Origin: Oscheius sp. JU75
Taxonomy: Eukaryota > Nematoda > Chromadorea > Rhabditida > Rhabditidae
Reading direction: 5' to 3'
Assembly: GCA_037178855.1 (NCBI GenBank)
Contig: JASJZC010000006.1
Coordinates: 2,232,001 to 2,296,000 of the forward strand
DNA: 64,000 bases
The position numbers and the translations under genes are program-made. Position 1 is the stretch's first letter, and each line of letters begins with the position of its first letter. Under the pieces are notes generated by a model, which did not search any database, had not been told where the DNA came from, and worked only from the letters and a program-made list of their open reading frames with translations. This document shows positions 10,791 to 22,716 of the stretch, one piece after another.

Positions 10791-13195
10791 ACTCTAATAA
10801 CGGTTTCTTCTGATCTATCCTATCCATCCAAAGCACTGCCTTCCCTCTAGATTTCCTCACTGCCACGTAAAGTCCAATGAGAATAAGACCAATGAGTACA
10901 AAGAAGTATGCCCAGTTATTCGCAGAGGCTGCCGTCCCCTGGAATTTGAATCAGTTTAAATGGGCTACAGTAAACCTGAGAAAAGATCAAGCCTCTAGTC
11001 TCCCTGTCAAATCGACTCCTAGACAGATACTCATCGTAGATGGTCATGTTTTTGAACCAGTAGTCTATCACCTTCCTGAAAACCATATTTTTGGATCTTG
11101 GAAGTTTCTGACTGTTCATAGCCAACAGCGTTTTTGGGACTCAAGCCTGTCTTCGTGTCGCAATTGATTGCAAAATAGTTATTTGCTTCTGGACGATACC
11201 TTTGCCATTCTAAAAAAAAACTGTACATAGAATTGAGAGATGGATACCAGGGTCCGGGACTCCTGTCTTGATATAACTGATCACATATTTTCTGTACAAG
11301 TGGCCTAGAATCTTCTCGTTTTCATCGGCATCGAAGGGATGGATTCCGAGGAGGTAGTACATGTCGTCAGTGTGCATAGCATGTTTGGGATACCGGTAGG
11401 AGTACAGGTAAACCTAAAAATCAGTCTCTTTGCCCCTCTGTCTCTCTATCTGTCTGTCTCTCTGTCTCTCTATCTCTCCATTTCTCTGTCTCTCTGTCCT
11501 CACATCAGAACCGGCTTTGGTCAACTGCTGGGCTATCCTATAGACTCCAGTGAAGAGAGTCTGACTCATAGATGTCTCTCGAAGCGGATAGATCAGTCGA
11601 CTGTCATTGGTGTCAGCATAATAATCTGAACTGTACTCTCTACCTGTTCCTAACTCTGTCACTCACTGAACTTTCCAGCCGCCATGTCCCCATTAAATCT
11701 TTTGGCTACTGCATTGGGATATTTCATTCCGAGAAAATCAGCTACAGTCACACTGTTGTCTCCCATGTCATGTTGCATGTCATTGATGAGGGTACCGAGC
11801 ATCATTGAGATTTTCTGAATAGAAATACTCCGGAATTCGTCAAACAAACCGGCGGATGTTCCACAAAATCGTATAGATCCCTGCTAGGGAACAGCGGGGC
11901 CCTGATCATCCATCCAAGGATGGTAAATCCTTCTTCTTCAATCTGTCTCTGTACTCCTAGTAGTTCAAAAGCGTCCTTTTCTCTCAGGCAGCTGACTACT
12001 TCCTGCACAAAGTTGTCACTTGGATTCTGACCGATCTCGTAGGGAAGGCACTGAATATGGTATAGGAAATATAGGTATCCCCTACACCAGCTTTCGAGGC
12101 AAACTCCCAAGTTTTGATCCTACGCTGGGCTTCATCCTGGGCGGCAGTAATTTGCTGGGCAGATAGAGAAATAGCACGATGGAAGAGTCTGAAAACTGTC
12201 CTTTGTCTCTCTGAGTTTTTGTCTCTGTCTCTCTGTCTCCCTATCTCTCTGCCCTTCTGTACCTATGCTCTCCGTGTCTCTGTCTCTTCCTACTTACTTC
12301 CTTTTCGGATCAATAGCTTTTGACAGAGAGAAAGCGTTGACAGCCGAGCCACCTCCAGAATGGCCCATCAATGTGACCTGGTCTCTGTTTCCTCCAAAGG
12401 AGTCAATGTATTGCTGAACCCAGTGAAGGGATTCGATGATATCTGAGAGAGTTACCACAAAAATGTACGAACACAATACCATAAGCCGCCAGATTCCCTG
12501 AAACAACATTATCGTTGGCGAATGTCAAGGATGCGAAAAAGCCCAGACGGAATTCTACTGTGACCAGGGCCACATCTAAACTGATTCTTTGAGGCAGAGC
12601 TTTTTCGGAATCCTACCTTTGGATCCAAAGTTATTGATCAAACTCTCGTCTGGGAAGGTGACAGACGAGTCAAAGTTGAACATTCCTCCGTGGATATAGA
12701 CCACAACTGGACAGTTTCCAGTTACCTGGAAAGAACAGTCTCTGTCTCCCTGTCAGCCTGTCTCTCTATCTTGTCTCTAACCTACCAGACACCGGTCAGA
12801 TACAAAAATGGCATTGAAGAGACAATCCTCCCCCACCACTTTCGGGTTACTCTTCGACGAAGTCGAATTACTCATGCAGGCTGGTCCATACTCTAAAACA
12901 TTACTCAACAATTCTATAAATTTCCTAACCAGTAGCATCCCAGACCCCCTCCCACTTCCTTACCCTCTCCGGGAGGGCAAAACGTAGTCGACCGACTGGG
13001 GGCTGAGCATAGGGAATCTTCTGGAGATGGTTCAATGATCACAGAACTGCTCCCTTATCTACCTACCTTGAACGCATGGACGAGACCCCCATCCTTGGAA
13101 TGGAACTCTCGACTCTTGATCAGGCCGAGAGGTGTGTGGATTATTGTTGTTTCGACAAATTCAAAGGCTCCCAAAAGCAGAAATATTCGAAGCAT
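10791..13195 (-). CDS. Membrane-anchored carboxylesterase (cholinesterase family)
   Basis: Fourteen exons join in frame to 592 aa: 13195-13067, 13020-12931, 12892-12786, 12725-12617, 12575-12480, 12442-12298, 12188-12086, 12050-11850, 11814-11667, 11643-11504, 11413-11248, 11209-11113, 11075-10976, 10938-10791. Family landmarks appear in order: signal peptide [42 protein letters not shown] and GEDCLF; oxyanion loop [27 protein letters not shown]; nucleophile elbow GHSGGGS; LFHRAI; and the catalytic-His region [10 protein letters not shown]. The C-terminus has a transmembrane helix ([19 protein letters not shown]) and a short basic tail, so the enzyme domain faces outside. The elbow is GHSGG rather than the usual GESAG. 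Several introns are only 35-37 nt. One donor (exon 12, gtcaga) is weak. Confidence 0.92.
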
Positions 13196-13199
13196 TTCT

Positions 13200-15006
13200 T
13201 TATAGAGAAACTGGAACACAAAAGTTTTAGAAAAAGCTGCCTTACTGTTAAAATACAGGTAGTGAAAGAATGAGAGTGAGGATTGATCTTTCGATGTTTC
13301 AAGATCTACATACGGAGGATCTTCACGCAGAAGCTTAATTCGAGAGAGTGCCCAAGAGAAATGTGGATTATTGATGTTTGGATCGAGCGAAACGCAGCAT
13401 TGAGCAGAGAATTTAGAAGCAGCATATTTTCTGATGAAACAGAAACGTGAAACTTTTTGTGTTTGAAAAAATCTGTAGAAAAAGTATCACGTTACTGTTT
13501 CTAAAATGGCAAAAGTCTTCGAATGTTACAAGGTTTATATAAAGCTCTTTCGGAGACACAGATAGCCCTTTGGGCGAAGTGAAAGGAATATTCTTAAAAA
13601 TAACTTGTCCTTGCGAAGAGCTATGTTACGTGATAGATGGAAATTTTTGAAAAGTAAAAGAGAAGAGAAACGCTATAGAAGACGCACATAGAAAAAAATA
13701 CAGGTAACCGTGTAAAATAATTTGAACTGCCCTGGCCCTGTTTTGAACAAGCTAGACTTAGTAAAACGCTTTCTCTGAAAAGCCTGATTGTAACTTTTTC
13801 TGTTACAAGGATTGTATGTTTTAAAGGAAGGTAATTTGAGCCGATACAATTTTCCGAGTTTTTGTTATTCTGTGAACACACACGCTGAAATATAACCAAC
13901 TGTGAGAGTAAATTAATTTTTTGTTGCAAGCCTGAAAAGAAGCAGAAATATATTCAGTGATGTGGTCTATGTCTCGTAGCTGAAACATTAATTTTTCAAG
14001 TAGAACCGTTAGTGTGAAAAGTTGTTCCTATTTGTCAGGTGAGAATGTTCAAAATGCTTCGAAGTTGATTTGAAGCATAATTTTATCCCAAACTTGTGCT
14101 GGACCGTTGTCATCAAGTAAAGTAGAATAAAACTTTCGAAGGACAAGGAAAACTAGCCACTTTGACCAGTCGCCAGTGTTAGTTGCCATCGCTTATCAGT
14201 TTTCAACACACTACACAAGCTGATAGAGAAAGATCAAACAGCTGGCAACATCCTGTCAAAGGGTCGACGAAACCTTGTCAATCTAGATTTCTTACCATTC
14301 AAATGATATGACTCAACAGGCGATTGTTTAGGGAGATTCTGATGATCTTAAACGGTAGAATCATACACTTTTGGCCGGCTGCTTTCGCGTGTTTGAGTCG
14401 AAAATAGCGAAAAAAAGGTAAAATTATATTTACACGTCACATCGAAAATGTCCTGGACGCACTTTTGCACACTTTTCAAATTGTTGCCAACTAATTGAGC
14501 TGGACGTAGCCAAACGGCGGAGCCGGCTGGTTTATAGCTATGAGGTAGACTAGGACAAGCTAAAAAAAAGATTTCGTGACAAGAGCAACAACTTCTGCGA
14601 CGATACGACCCTTTTTCTCTTCTCGTCTGAAGATCGCCGACAAGAAGACTCCGGTACGTCGTCTGCTGGAGGAGGAAAAAGTTGCATTCCCTGTTATTTG
14701 TTTAGGTTTTGTATTGTTCTAATTTTAGTTTCGCGTCGAATCACTACCATATTTCGCGCGCCCGTTTCCCGCGCTCAAATTTTATTTTCCTTTTTGAGTA
14801 GATTTTTAGAGTTTTAGTGTGTTGTGATTAGATTACAGCTGTGTGCTTGTGAGTTTGGGTGTGTGTGTGTGTGTTCTGTTTTTTTTTAGCTCCCATTCGC
14901 TACTCTTTTGTCAACTATCGCTTTTGATAAATTATACACCATAAAACTCGTGTTGTAATTTCGAATCGTAGTGTATTAGCTCGCAAGTTCCTCGCTTCTC
15001 GCTTTC
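13200..15006. other. Intergenic, no firm gene
   Basis: AT-rich. A short GC-richer plus-strand stretch at about 14600-14690 (frame with RLKIADKKTPVRRLLEEEK) could be an isolated exon, but no flanking exons were found. The rest shows no coding signal. Confidence 0.4.
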
Positions 15007-15837
15007 TCAAAAGTCCATCCACCCCGAGAAGGCATCCACCAAGAGACGACCTTTTTGTGTAACCGAAGACTGGGGTTGTACTGGAAGATGAGACTGAGAT
15101 CAGTTCGGAAAAAGACCTACTGGCAGCTGTTTTGGGTGGAAGAAATCGGAAGTTGTAGGGTTGGCAGTCCGAGAAACTTGTGTCGTACACGTCTTCCAGT
15201 CTGAAATTTCTGATTCAAACTGTAGAACGAATTACCTGGTTGGCATTTTGGGCAAGTATTGTGGTCTATTGATGGTAGAACACATGTTGAGGATGATGTC
15301 GCTGAGCGACTCGGCTACAGTCTCTTTCATTCGAGAGAACTCATCCAGATTGGCCACTTTGCAGATGTCCAAGACGAAACTCCATCGCTCCCAGGTGTTG
15401 GTCTCGCGGGAAAGAGACCATTTTCGTTTTTTGATCTGGAAGAACTCCATGCCGAACGTGGTCACCATCAGAGGAACTGGAAGGAACTTTTGAACCAAAA
15501 ACAGATGGTGAAAATACCAGCAGTCTTGATAGGACTTCCTACTGAAGTTCTTCTGGGAGAGGAGAAGGCATTAGTCTCGAGGTCAGCTCTGAAGGCCTTG
15601 ATGTTCTCGTCGACCTTGTGAAAGAGCTCCTGGCTACTGAGTCTTACCTAAAAGCTATGTGTTCCTTGGGGAAACCGGTCTCTGCTCCGGTCCTCTAACA
15701 TTGTTGGTCTAGGCGGTCGTCGAACATTCGCCCAAAATTTTCAATGTGCTTACATATGTCAGATCGACATAGGAACAGTCGACTTCGGCTATTCCAAGAG
15801 ATCCCAAGGAACAGTTGCAGTTGTTGGAGCAACAGAA
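15007..15837 (-). CDS. epg-9: Autophagy-related protein 101 (ATG101/EPG-9), 5' exon not found
   Basis: Five exons join in frame: 15837-15754, 15647-15518, 15476-15236, 15200-15121 and 15080-15007. The product follows ATG101 closely: VDCSYVDLTYVRLSSQEL, then the helix DENIKAFRADLE, GMEFFQIKKRKWSLS with TWERWSFVLDI (the WF-finger region), the signature NRPQYLPKMPT, then VYDTSFSDCQPYNFRF and a short C-terminal helix ending AFSGWMDF. ATG101 stabilises ATG13 in the ULK1/UNC-51 autophagy-initiation complex in the cytosol. The normal first ~40 residues are absent; a dispersed repeat occupies 15912-16399 immediately upstream, so the first exon lies beyond it or has been lost. Confidence 0.9.
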
Positions 15838-15911
15838 CTAAAATACTATTACTATAATGATCGAAGTTCGTTTCATGTTTGAACACGCTTTTCCAATTGA
15901 GACTTAAGAGT

Positions 15912-16399
15912 CAGGGCCCCTCCAAGATAGGTAGGATACAATGGCAAGGCTACATTACCCTCCTCCCCGCCCTTTCTCTGGCTGAACGAATGGGAAATTT
16001 CACGATTTTTGAAAGCAGCGAAAGTTGTTCTTTTGAGTGTTGTTAACATCTCAATAGTAACGGGTATGGGTTTTAAAAGTTTTTTTGAGCTTCAGACGGA
16101 TAGTCCTGAATTTAGCAGTCATGCTAGTACAAAATAGGTACTGTATCGCTAAGCGTCGTCGCTCGACGTCCCGCGTACGATCCCTCTAGCGGTAAATGTT
16201 TTTCTATGCAATTACAGGCAGAAAATGATTTCAGAACACGGTTGGACACTTGAGTTCAATTTTCCAGTTCAATAAATAGGGTAAGCTGTCACTCTCTGTA
16301 CGTATAACTACGTGATCGGGAGAGACGTGAACCAATTTTCTCGAATCTTTTGCGATGGATGCCGTCTTCGGCGGTAGAACCTTCCGGATAGCGAGAGCA
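15912..16399 (-). repeat. Dispersed repeat, copy 1 (tRNA-like core, degraded)
   Basis: About 490 bases that, reverse-complemented, align along their length with 40635-41156. Shared blocks include GAGTGTTGTTAAC, GAGCTTCAG.TGGATAGTCCTGA, CCCTCTAGCGGT, GCAATTACAGG, and CCGGAAGGTTCTACCG at the far end. This copy is the more degraded one. It lies directly upstream of the ATG101 gene. Confidence 0.75.
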
Positions 16400-16517
16400 A
16401 TATCTGTTGACGTTTTGAGTGTACATCATGCTACTACTCTTTTTGACCCCGAGTACTGCTAAACCAAGTTTTAAAATACGAGTTTGGCTGATTCCCTGTT
16501 GGGACTCGTGACAGGTG

Positions 16518-17141
16518 GAGTCGAGCTACCCTGACAGAAGCAATGCTCTGCCAGAGAGGCAACTCTCAAACTGACTTGAACTGACTTGAGTTTTCAAACG
16601 CTAATTGCTGTCACAAAGTAAATGTGACAAACTGGCAATTAATTACAGACAGACAGACACACTCAGACTTTTGGGCATTTTGAACCAGATTGTGTTGCGC
16701 TTATTTCTTGAAAAGGTGTGAGCTTCTTCTCATCATCAAAGTTTTGATCCTACCCTCCAGATCGTCTCTTACAGATAACTAAGGTTAGACATGGTGAAAT
16801 TCTACGTATTTCGACGAAGTGAACATCCTTTAATAAAGAAGGGAATTGACTTTCCTCTATACCGACCAACCGAGCAAAAAGTGAACAATAAGTTTTGTGA
16901 AAGTAAGAACACTACAAAAAGTACGGTCTTCGAAAGGCAATCTCCAGGCTATCCAACGTATATTCTGTGTTCCAGAGTGACGCAAATAGGCATACAACTA
17001 GAAAACAATAAGCAAAAGACATTCCTAATCTAGTGATAAGCGAGTTCACATTTTGTTCGGTTGGATGGCAAAGGGGAAAGTCAAATCCCTTCTACTCAGC
17101 GTCTTTGAAAGAACGTTGCTTCTACAGTGGTAGCTCGACTC
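16518..17141. repeat. Possible TIR element
   Basis: GAGTCGAGCTACCCTGACAG at 16518 recurs inverted at 17114-17141 (GTAGCTCGACTC), with TTGCTTCT on the inner side of each arm. The ~570 bases between hold one short frame (16791-17030) with no recognised family. Boundaries are approximate. Confidence 0.4.
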
Positions 17142-18460
17142 AGGAGAGCCATACGGGCAGGTTGCCCTTAGAGTAGTTTCCTAGGTAGACCGAAGGGAAT
17201 AGGAATTATTGTTAACTTTTTATTTATTTAGAACGACCTCAGAGTCCCTTCTGCTTTAAAGAATCCACTTTTTCACAAATCCAGATTGCCTTTCTATTGA
17301 GTGAAACACTTACAAAATGTAAATCCACTTACACCTTTTTGCTAAAGAGAGTTTGCGGGAAGGATAGTGTTCTTTTTTACAATTAGAGCCGACGCAATGA
17401 TTTCGGTACATTTGGTTCGTCAAACTTCGCGGACTTCCATTTACGAATAATAGGTCATTTTGATCTTTGTGAACCCGTTTCCTATTGGGACTCTCGGGGA
17501 TGTTTTCTCACCCTGCTCTGATTGTGTGAGATGTGAGGGAAACGAAAACAAATACGAGACTACAACTCACTTTGGCAGAAGTTCTGTGGAGAAGTAGGGA
17601 ATGTAACAGACAGGAGAGCACGTCGTTCACTTGACGAAGCTCCAAATTCTGAAATTTTGTCTATCATTTTGTGTTGAAATCGGTTCGAAATCGGTGTGGA
17701 CTCATGTTTCGCAACAAGCTGAAATGTCAGAACTTTTCAACAAGAGTGAACCGATAGCACAGAAAGGGGCTTGAACCTATTCATAGGGTGGCCATAGATC
17801 GACAATAATATTTTCTGACTTGCGAGGAACGTAGGACAGTAAGGAATAAGCAAATAGGGAACTTACCAAACGGTACTCGTGCTCTCTTGCATTCATGCGA
17901 TCTGTCTGATTTTCGAAATGAATACTCCGATGAGAGAAAGCGAGAGGACAGACAACGTAGAGATAGACACGCAGAAAGACACAACGATAAGGGAATGAAA
18001 ACTTCCTCTACAAGAACAAGCCGGCCTAGTCCCGATTGTCGACGAAAGAGATAATCTCCACTACGACTTCATCGACAAGTACTTCAAGGTCTGCGTCTGT
18101 CTGGGAGAGAGCATCTGGTTCTGGGCGAAGAGAAAATCCTTTTTATGTATGTTATCAACATAACCAGTCGCAACAAATCGGTGGAAAAGGTGTCCAGACG
18201 GATAAAAGACCTTCTGGGTGAATGGATTGGACCAATTCAAAATAAAGTATTCATATGTTCCGTCAAGATAAAACCGGATTAAGTGTACCTTTGACTAAGA
18301 TAAAGTTTGACCCGTAATCAATGCCAGAAAGAGCTCAATTGCATGCGGATACAATCTCAGGGGCCAGGTCGAGTAAGCTTACGTTCTAAGCTGGACAGGT
18401 GCCAAATCTAACTCCAAGAACGCCTTATCTCAAGCTACTACCAATTTACCGACCTCTGAG
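17142..18460. other. Intergenic with a possible orphan exon
   Basis: No complete gene. At about 18028-18125 a plus-strand frame reads LVPIVDERDNLHYDFIDKYF and then stops after about 25 more residues. It looks like a coding relic but cannot be placed in a family or linked to other exons. Confidence 0.35.
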
Positions 18461-18469
18461 AATGGACGC

Positions 18470-18545
18470 CATGCTTGAGCCGAAGCGGGGTTGGAACTTA
18501 GGACTCTTCAATTAACGCTGGCGCCTCCTGCCACAGCGCTAACCC
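18470..18545 (-). repeat. tRNA-like sequence (SINE head or tRNA pseudogene)
   Basis: On the minus strand GCGAAGCGGGTTAGCGCTGT resembles an acceptor 5' strand followed by an A box. About 35 bases later AAGTTCCAACCCCGC resembles a B box, and GCTTCGG can pair with the 5' end. The T-arm does not fold properly, so it is not a functional tRNA. Confidence 0.45.
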
Positions 18546-18754
18546 GCTTCGCATTATCATACCGAAAATATAGTGTTCAGTTTCAGAGGAAAGACGTAGA
18601 TATGACTTTTATACAAAGTACTGTTCACTTTCAGTCACGTTCTGACTTTGGCTTGTTTTTTTGACTTCATCGAACGCCTTATTGGTCACTTTTTGCTCAT
18701 TGTGAACAAGCCAAATTCCTTCTGCTTTAAATAAACAACCGACGCGGTGTCGTT

Positions 18755-19310
18755 GTGGCACCGTATCTCGTCCCCAACCTACATCACTTCACACCGATTG
18801 ACGACAGATGCTGCACATTGGAGCTGAGAGGGCCGAATTGGAGTCTCCTTCTCGTCATGGGATACGCCCCTACAGGAGACGCCGATGATGTCGACTACGA
18901 CCGCTTCCTGAGCAAGATCAAGAGAACTGCGTACAACCCGAAGGGTGGATTCTTATGGAAACAGGGGCTGACTTTTGGGGCCAATGGTGTGAGTAAGGGT
19001 CAGAGCGCTGGAATCATGAGCCAGTCGAGCTTTCCCAGAAAATATCAGAGGTGTACAATAGTGCTCGGAGACTGGAATGCTTCGGTAGGAACATGTCTTC
19101 ATCCACTGGAACCATCGATCGGATATGGCAATCGAAACCGTTGAGGAGACCAGCTCGTCTCTTTCTGTCAACAGCACGGCTGGGATGTCGTTAACACCTT
19201 CTGTAAGCAACGACCTGAGAGGATTGGAAGATCCCAACGTGGATGCGGGCGGCAAGGGACCCAATCTAGGCACCTCTTTTGATACCGTCAAATAAAATCT
19301 AGATGTAAAA
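18755..19310 (+). mobile_element. Internally deleted RTE-like LINE (endonuclease end joined to 3' tail)
   Basis: The first frame is an apurinic-endonuclease-type domain (LLVMGYAPTGDADDVDYDRF, VLGDWNASVG). The D-W-N-A catalytic block is intact. In another frame it continues FCQQHGWDVVNTFCKQ and then jumps straight into the 3' terminus seen in the copy at 26556 (ERIG, GTQSR, GATACCGTCAAATAAAAT). The whole reverse transcriptase is missing. Confidence 0.75.
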
Positions 19311-20672
19311 TATGTTCTAGCACCCCAAACGCGATTCCGTTCGTCTTTCCCAGACAGGAAGGGGGTTTGGGCAAGGAAATACAGGGTTCCCCAAAATTAC
19401 GGTAACCAGTACAACGCGGCGCCAAACCGTCAAAATTGCAAAACTGGAAACCAGACCATATAGGTTTTATTCTCCATAAAAAACTAAACAAAATAACATC
19501 TTAAGATTCGAAAGTATCTCCATCAGCAGCGACACAGACTCGGAGACGTTTCGGGAAGCGTCGACGGTGGCGCGCAAGTAGTCCTCATCGAGCTCGTCCC
19601 AAGCTTTTTCCAGCCTCCGATTCGAGAATACTCCAAACCGAGTAATCCATTGGATTGAGGTCTGGAGATGAAGGAGGCCACTGGTTGAGGTCAGTGAAGT
19701 CGGGAAAGTTCTGCTTGCACCAAGATTGGACGGCATTATGCTTGTGAGCTGGTGCACCATCCTGTTGAAAGCACCAGGGACGCTTTTTGAAGTACCGATG
19801 GCACTATTTCGGTCTTCAACATGTCGGGATAGTTGTTTCCATTGACCTTGGGGAACGAAGATAAGAGGAGTCTTTCTATCAGAAGTTATGCCAGTGAAGA
19901 CCAGGACACTTTTTGGATACCCAGTACGTCAAACCGCTACATTTGCTGCGAAGAAGCATAAACCCTATCGTTTTGCTTATTCAGCGACTGTTCGACGATG
20001 AATATCTTTTCATCCGTGAAGAGGATCGACTTGTGGCCTCCACCTTTGAAACGAAGCAGCAGTTTCTTCGAGCGCTCCTTTCTCTTCGTCTTACTGGCTT
20101 CGGACAACAACTTACGTTTTCTTTGCTCGTATCCCTTCATTTTGAGGTGTTTCTTCATGATTCTAGCCATAGAGCCTTTGGAAATGGCTAAGTCCTTGCC
20201 CATTTTTCGGATAGAACGCGCCGGGTTCCGAAAGATAGGATTGCGTACCTTCTTAATGTTGGCCCTGGTGGTCACACAAATGGGTCTTTCTCGTCCGGGA
20301 CGGTCTTTTTTATTTCCCAGCTCCTTGAATCGCGAAATGGTAGTAGACGCGAGCTTCTTGGACACCTTGAGACGACGAGAGATGTTAATCGCCTGAACGC
20401 TTTGATGATGAAGAGCAAGAATTGTTTGGAGGTGGATGGAAGCTTTGACCATTCTGAATATGAGAGATATTCGATTTGAAACAACAGAAAACATGGTAAA
20501 TAAAAGGAGAAACACAATAAAAACAAAGAATAAAACAGCCCCTTTACAAAAAGCCGCATATCGGCGCGCTCCGCGCGGTTACCGTAATTTTGGGGCACCC
20601 TGTAGTGGGCAAAACCTCCCTTGAGATTCTCAGTCTGTATGAGGCAGATGTCCGTGAATATAAAGAACTGAT
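19308..20672 (+). pseudogene. Older reading frame split by the Tc1/mariner element
   Basis: Plus-strand sequence just left of the element (TPNAIPFVFPRQEGGLGK) and just right of it (VGKTSLEILSLYEADVREYK) are in the same frame once the element and one TA duplicate are disregarded. An acceptor-like TTCTAG precedes the left part at about 19312, and the right part ends in TGA at about 20672. The identity of the split exon is unknown. Confidence 0.45.
19382..20602 (-). mobile_element. Tc1/mariner-superfamily transposon, decayed
   Basis: 1,221 bp bounded by inverted repeats (CAGGGTTCCCCAAAATTACG at the left; the complement of CAGGGTGCCCCAAAATTACG at the right), each flanked by a TA duplication (19380-19381, 20603-20604). 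The minus-strand transposase begins near 20453 (MVKASIHLQTILALHHQSVQ). It has a paired helix-turn-helix N-terminus, the first catalytic Asp in ILFTDEKIF and a later SPDLNPMDYSVWSILE block. Stops and frameshifts break the frame in between, so it is not expected to be active. Confidence 0.88.
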
Positions 20673-20679
20673 AAAGGAC

Positions 20680-21640
20680 TGAAGTTTTACAATACTGAAA
20701 AGTCGGACGAATTCAAAAAGACCCTTCGCTTTGTTGTATACGTGACCTGCATATGGCTGTATGCAGCCGGAAAGTAGAGTCAATCCGGATGAAACGGGTT
20801 TCAAGAAATACTGGAAGATAAAATACAAATCCTTAAATTAACGAAACTTCTTGGATTTCTTGGTTCGGAAAATTTGAACGGATAAAACATGTTGTTTAAA
20901 ATGGTTTTTTTTATAGACAGGGATAAAACGGACATAAAGGGATGTAAACACATAGAGGCCCTCTGAGCACAGGTAGTCCTTAACGAATAAGCAGTTCTGG
21001 ATTTCTGGAGTTCTGGATTCTCATTCAGTCGCTCTGCGAATTGACCACATCGCAGAGATTTTGACGTTTTCCCATGACTATTCCGTACGGTCCACATCCA
21101 CAGAAAAGATGTAGCATTGGGGAGTGAGAAATGTTAACAGTTATTTAATTCCGCGACATCTTCAGCCCAAAGAGAAGACGAGTTCAACTGCAAAAGACAT
21201 TAGTGTAGAACTAGTACTTTTTGCGGGTTTCTGGTTTTTTTTATGATCAATGAACAATTTCCAACAATGTCTTTTATTGAGACTTTGGAGGCGAAACGAG
21301 CAAGCATTGCTTCGTGTTGCGAAACTGCAGAGAATCTAGTACTCTAAAATTCGTCATTTCCTGTTTTGGAAGGTAGAGCAAATGTTTCGACTTTTTATCA
21401 TTAGCTGTATCTTTTCTTAGTAGTTGGAACCCTGCTCCTATTGTCTTTTCTATTCTTATATTTTTACAATATAAATACAAAACAAACATAGTTTTTGGTA
21501 TCTATCACGAGGCGTGTAAACAGTGTCTTTCACCATCGGCGTGGTATAAAAATCTTGTTGATAAGAAAGCGCTTATCGTCTCAGCCACGTCTGAATACTT
21601 CTCCAACCAATAAATTGATTGGACATTTATATTTTTTTCA
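20680..21640. other. Intergenic, no firm gene
   Basis: A plus-strand frame at about 20675-20780 (GLKFYNTEKSDEFKKTLRFV, then VYVTCIWLYAAG) looks like a possible membrane segment but has no context. The remainder is AT-rich with no coding signal. Confidence 0.4.
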
Positions 21641-21650
21641 GATACTAAAA

Positions 21651-22716
21651 ATGGAATATGCTACTATTAAACAGCATACAGTATGTTTTTCTTTTTTTGC
21701 ACGCCTCCGGCTCTTGAGATGCTTTTTAATTTATGTATCCTGCACTTCTTGTCGATTTAACATAGTGGCTAAAAGAACAGACTTCTATAGGGCACGTCTG
21801 AATCAAGTGGTTATGGAACTTATTATGAAAACACTCCTCCAACTTCTCCAAAGCCTGAAAAGAAGAAAAAACTACAGAAGAAGGGACAATCCTCCTCTCC
21901 CAAAATCGAGTATCTCGCCCTGATTGGAGAGGTTCGTTTTTTTCTGGTTTTTTTTCTCTCACTGTATAGCTAGGGAAAGGGGTCTCTATAGCTGTGTTGA
22001 CGCTTTTCTCCTTTTCATCGCCGTTATGCAGCGCTGTTATCAGTTCACTGTAGTCATATGGGCAGTGTTAGAGGCAAATTTGAAAGCTAGAGAGATTTTT
22101 AAAACGTTTTCTATAGAAAAGATACATTAAAACGGGAGATAAGTTGGACGAGATTTCTAAAAAGTTCAATTCTAAAAAACTCCATGTCAAGGAACTCGAT
22201 CTGGTTAGTTGATAAGGAAACCAAAAGTTTATGCTTCTATTCTCAGACAAGAATGACTCCGAAACAGGCAACAAGTCAGTACGAATGGATTAAAGAGAGT
22301 GAAGTGACCTGTAAAAGTCTCTTTACTCAGGATGTGCCCTGTGACTTTCTGAAAGATACTATTTCGCTATTGAAACCGACAAAGCTGGAAATTCGGGGGT
22401 AGGTGATGGACAGACAGCATTCAAACTTTTATTTAGACGCTCCCAGTCGAATCACATTCTGGCAAACGACTTTTTGAAGCATGAATTCATCAAAAAAATT
22501 GACGAAATCAAAATAATGGCTGATGAGCGTTTGGAACTGAATTTTTTTGAAACACGGAAAGAAGGTGGCCAAACGATCTGGCTTGACATGAATGCTACCG
22601 CATCCGCCGAGGAGCTGGATCAGTTTAAAGAGGATAGTGAACTACATAAAAGTACAAAAAAACAATTTTCAGAGAGCCAAAGCAATGAAATTCGACCTGA
22701 TTTCACTCAACTTTAG
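21651..22716 (+). CDS. Hypothetical protein, faintly F-box-associated (FTH/DUF38)-like
   Basis: The ATG at 21651 lies 10 bases after TTTTTTTCAG, a likely trans-splice acceptor. Exon 1 is about 10 codons (donor CATACA|gtatg). Exon 2, about 21791-21927, is Pro/Lys-rich (TPPTSPKPEKKKKLQKKG) and ends IEYLALIGE. Later exons read KLHVKELDL, then TPKQATSQYEWIKESEVTCK, CDFLKDTISLLKPTKLEIR and NHILANDFLKHEFIKKIDEI. The LLKPTKLE..I pattern recalls the F-box-associated FTH/DUF38 domains common in nematodes, but this is a weak resemblance. Introns are 35-170 nt. The last exon could end at 22716, or a downstream Lys-rich frame to 22819 could be used. Confidence 0.6.

Noticed and set aside
18470..18545. 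Functional tRNA gene
   Set aside because: The acceptor-like ends pair, but the T-arm and anticodon arm do not.
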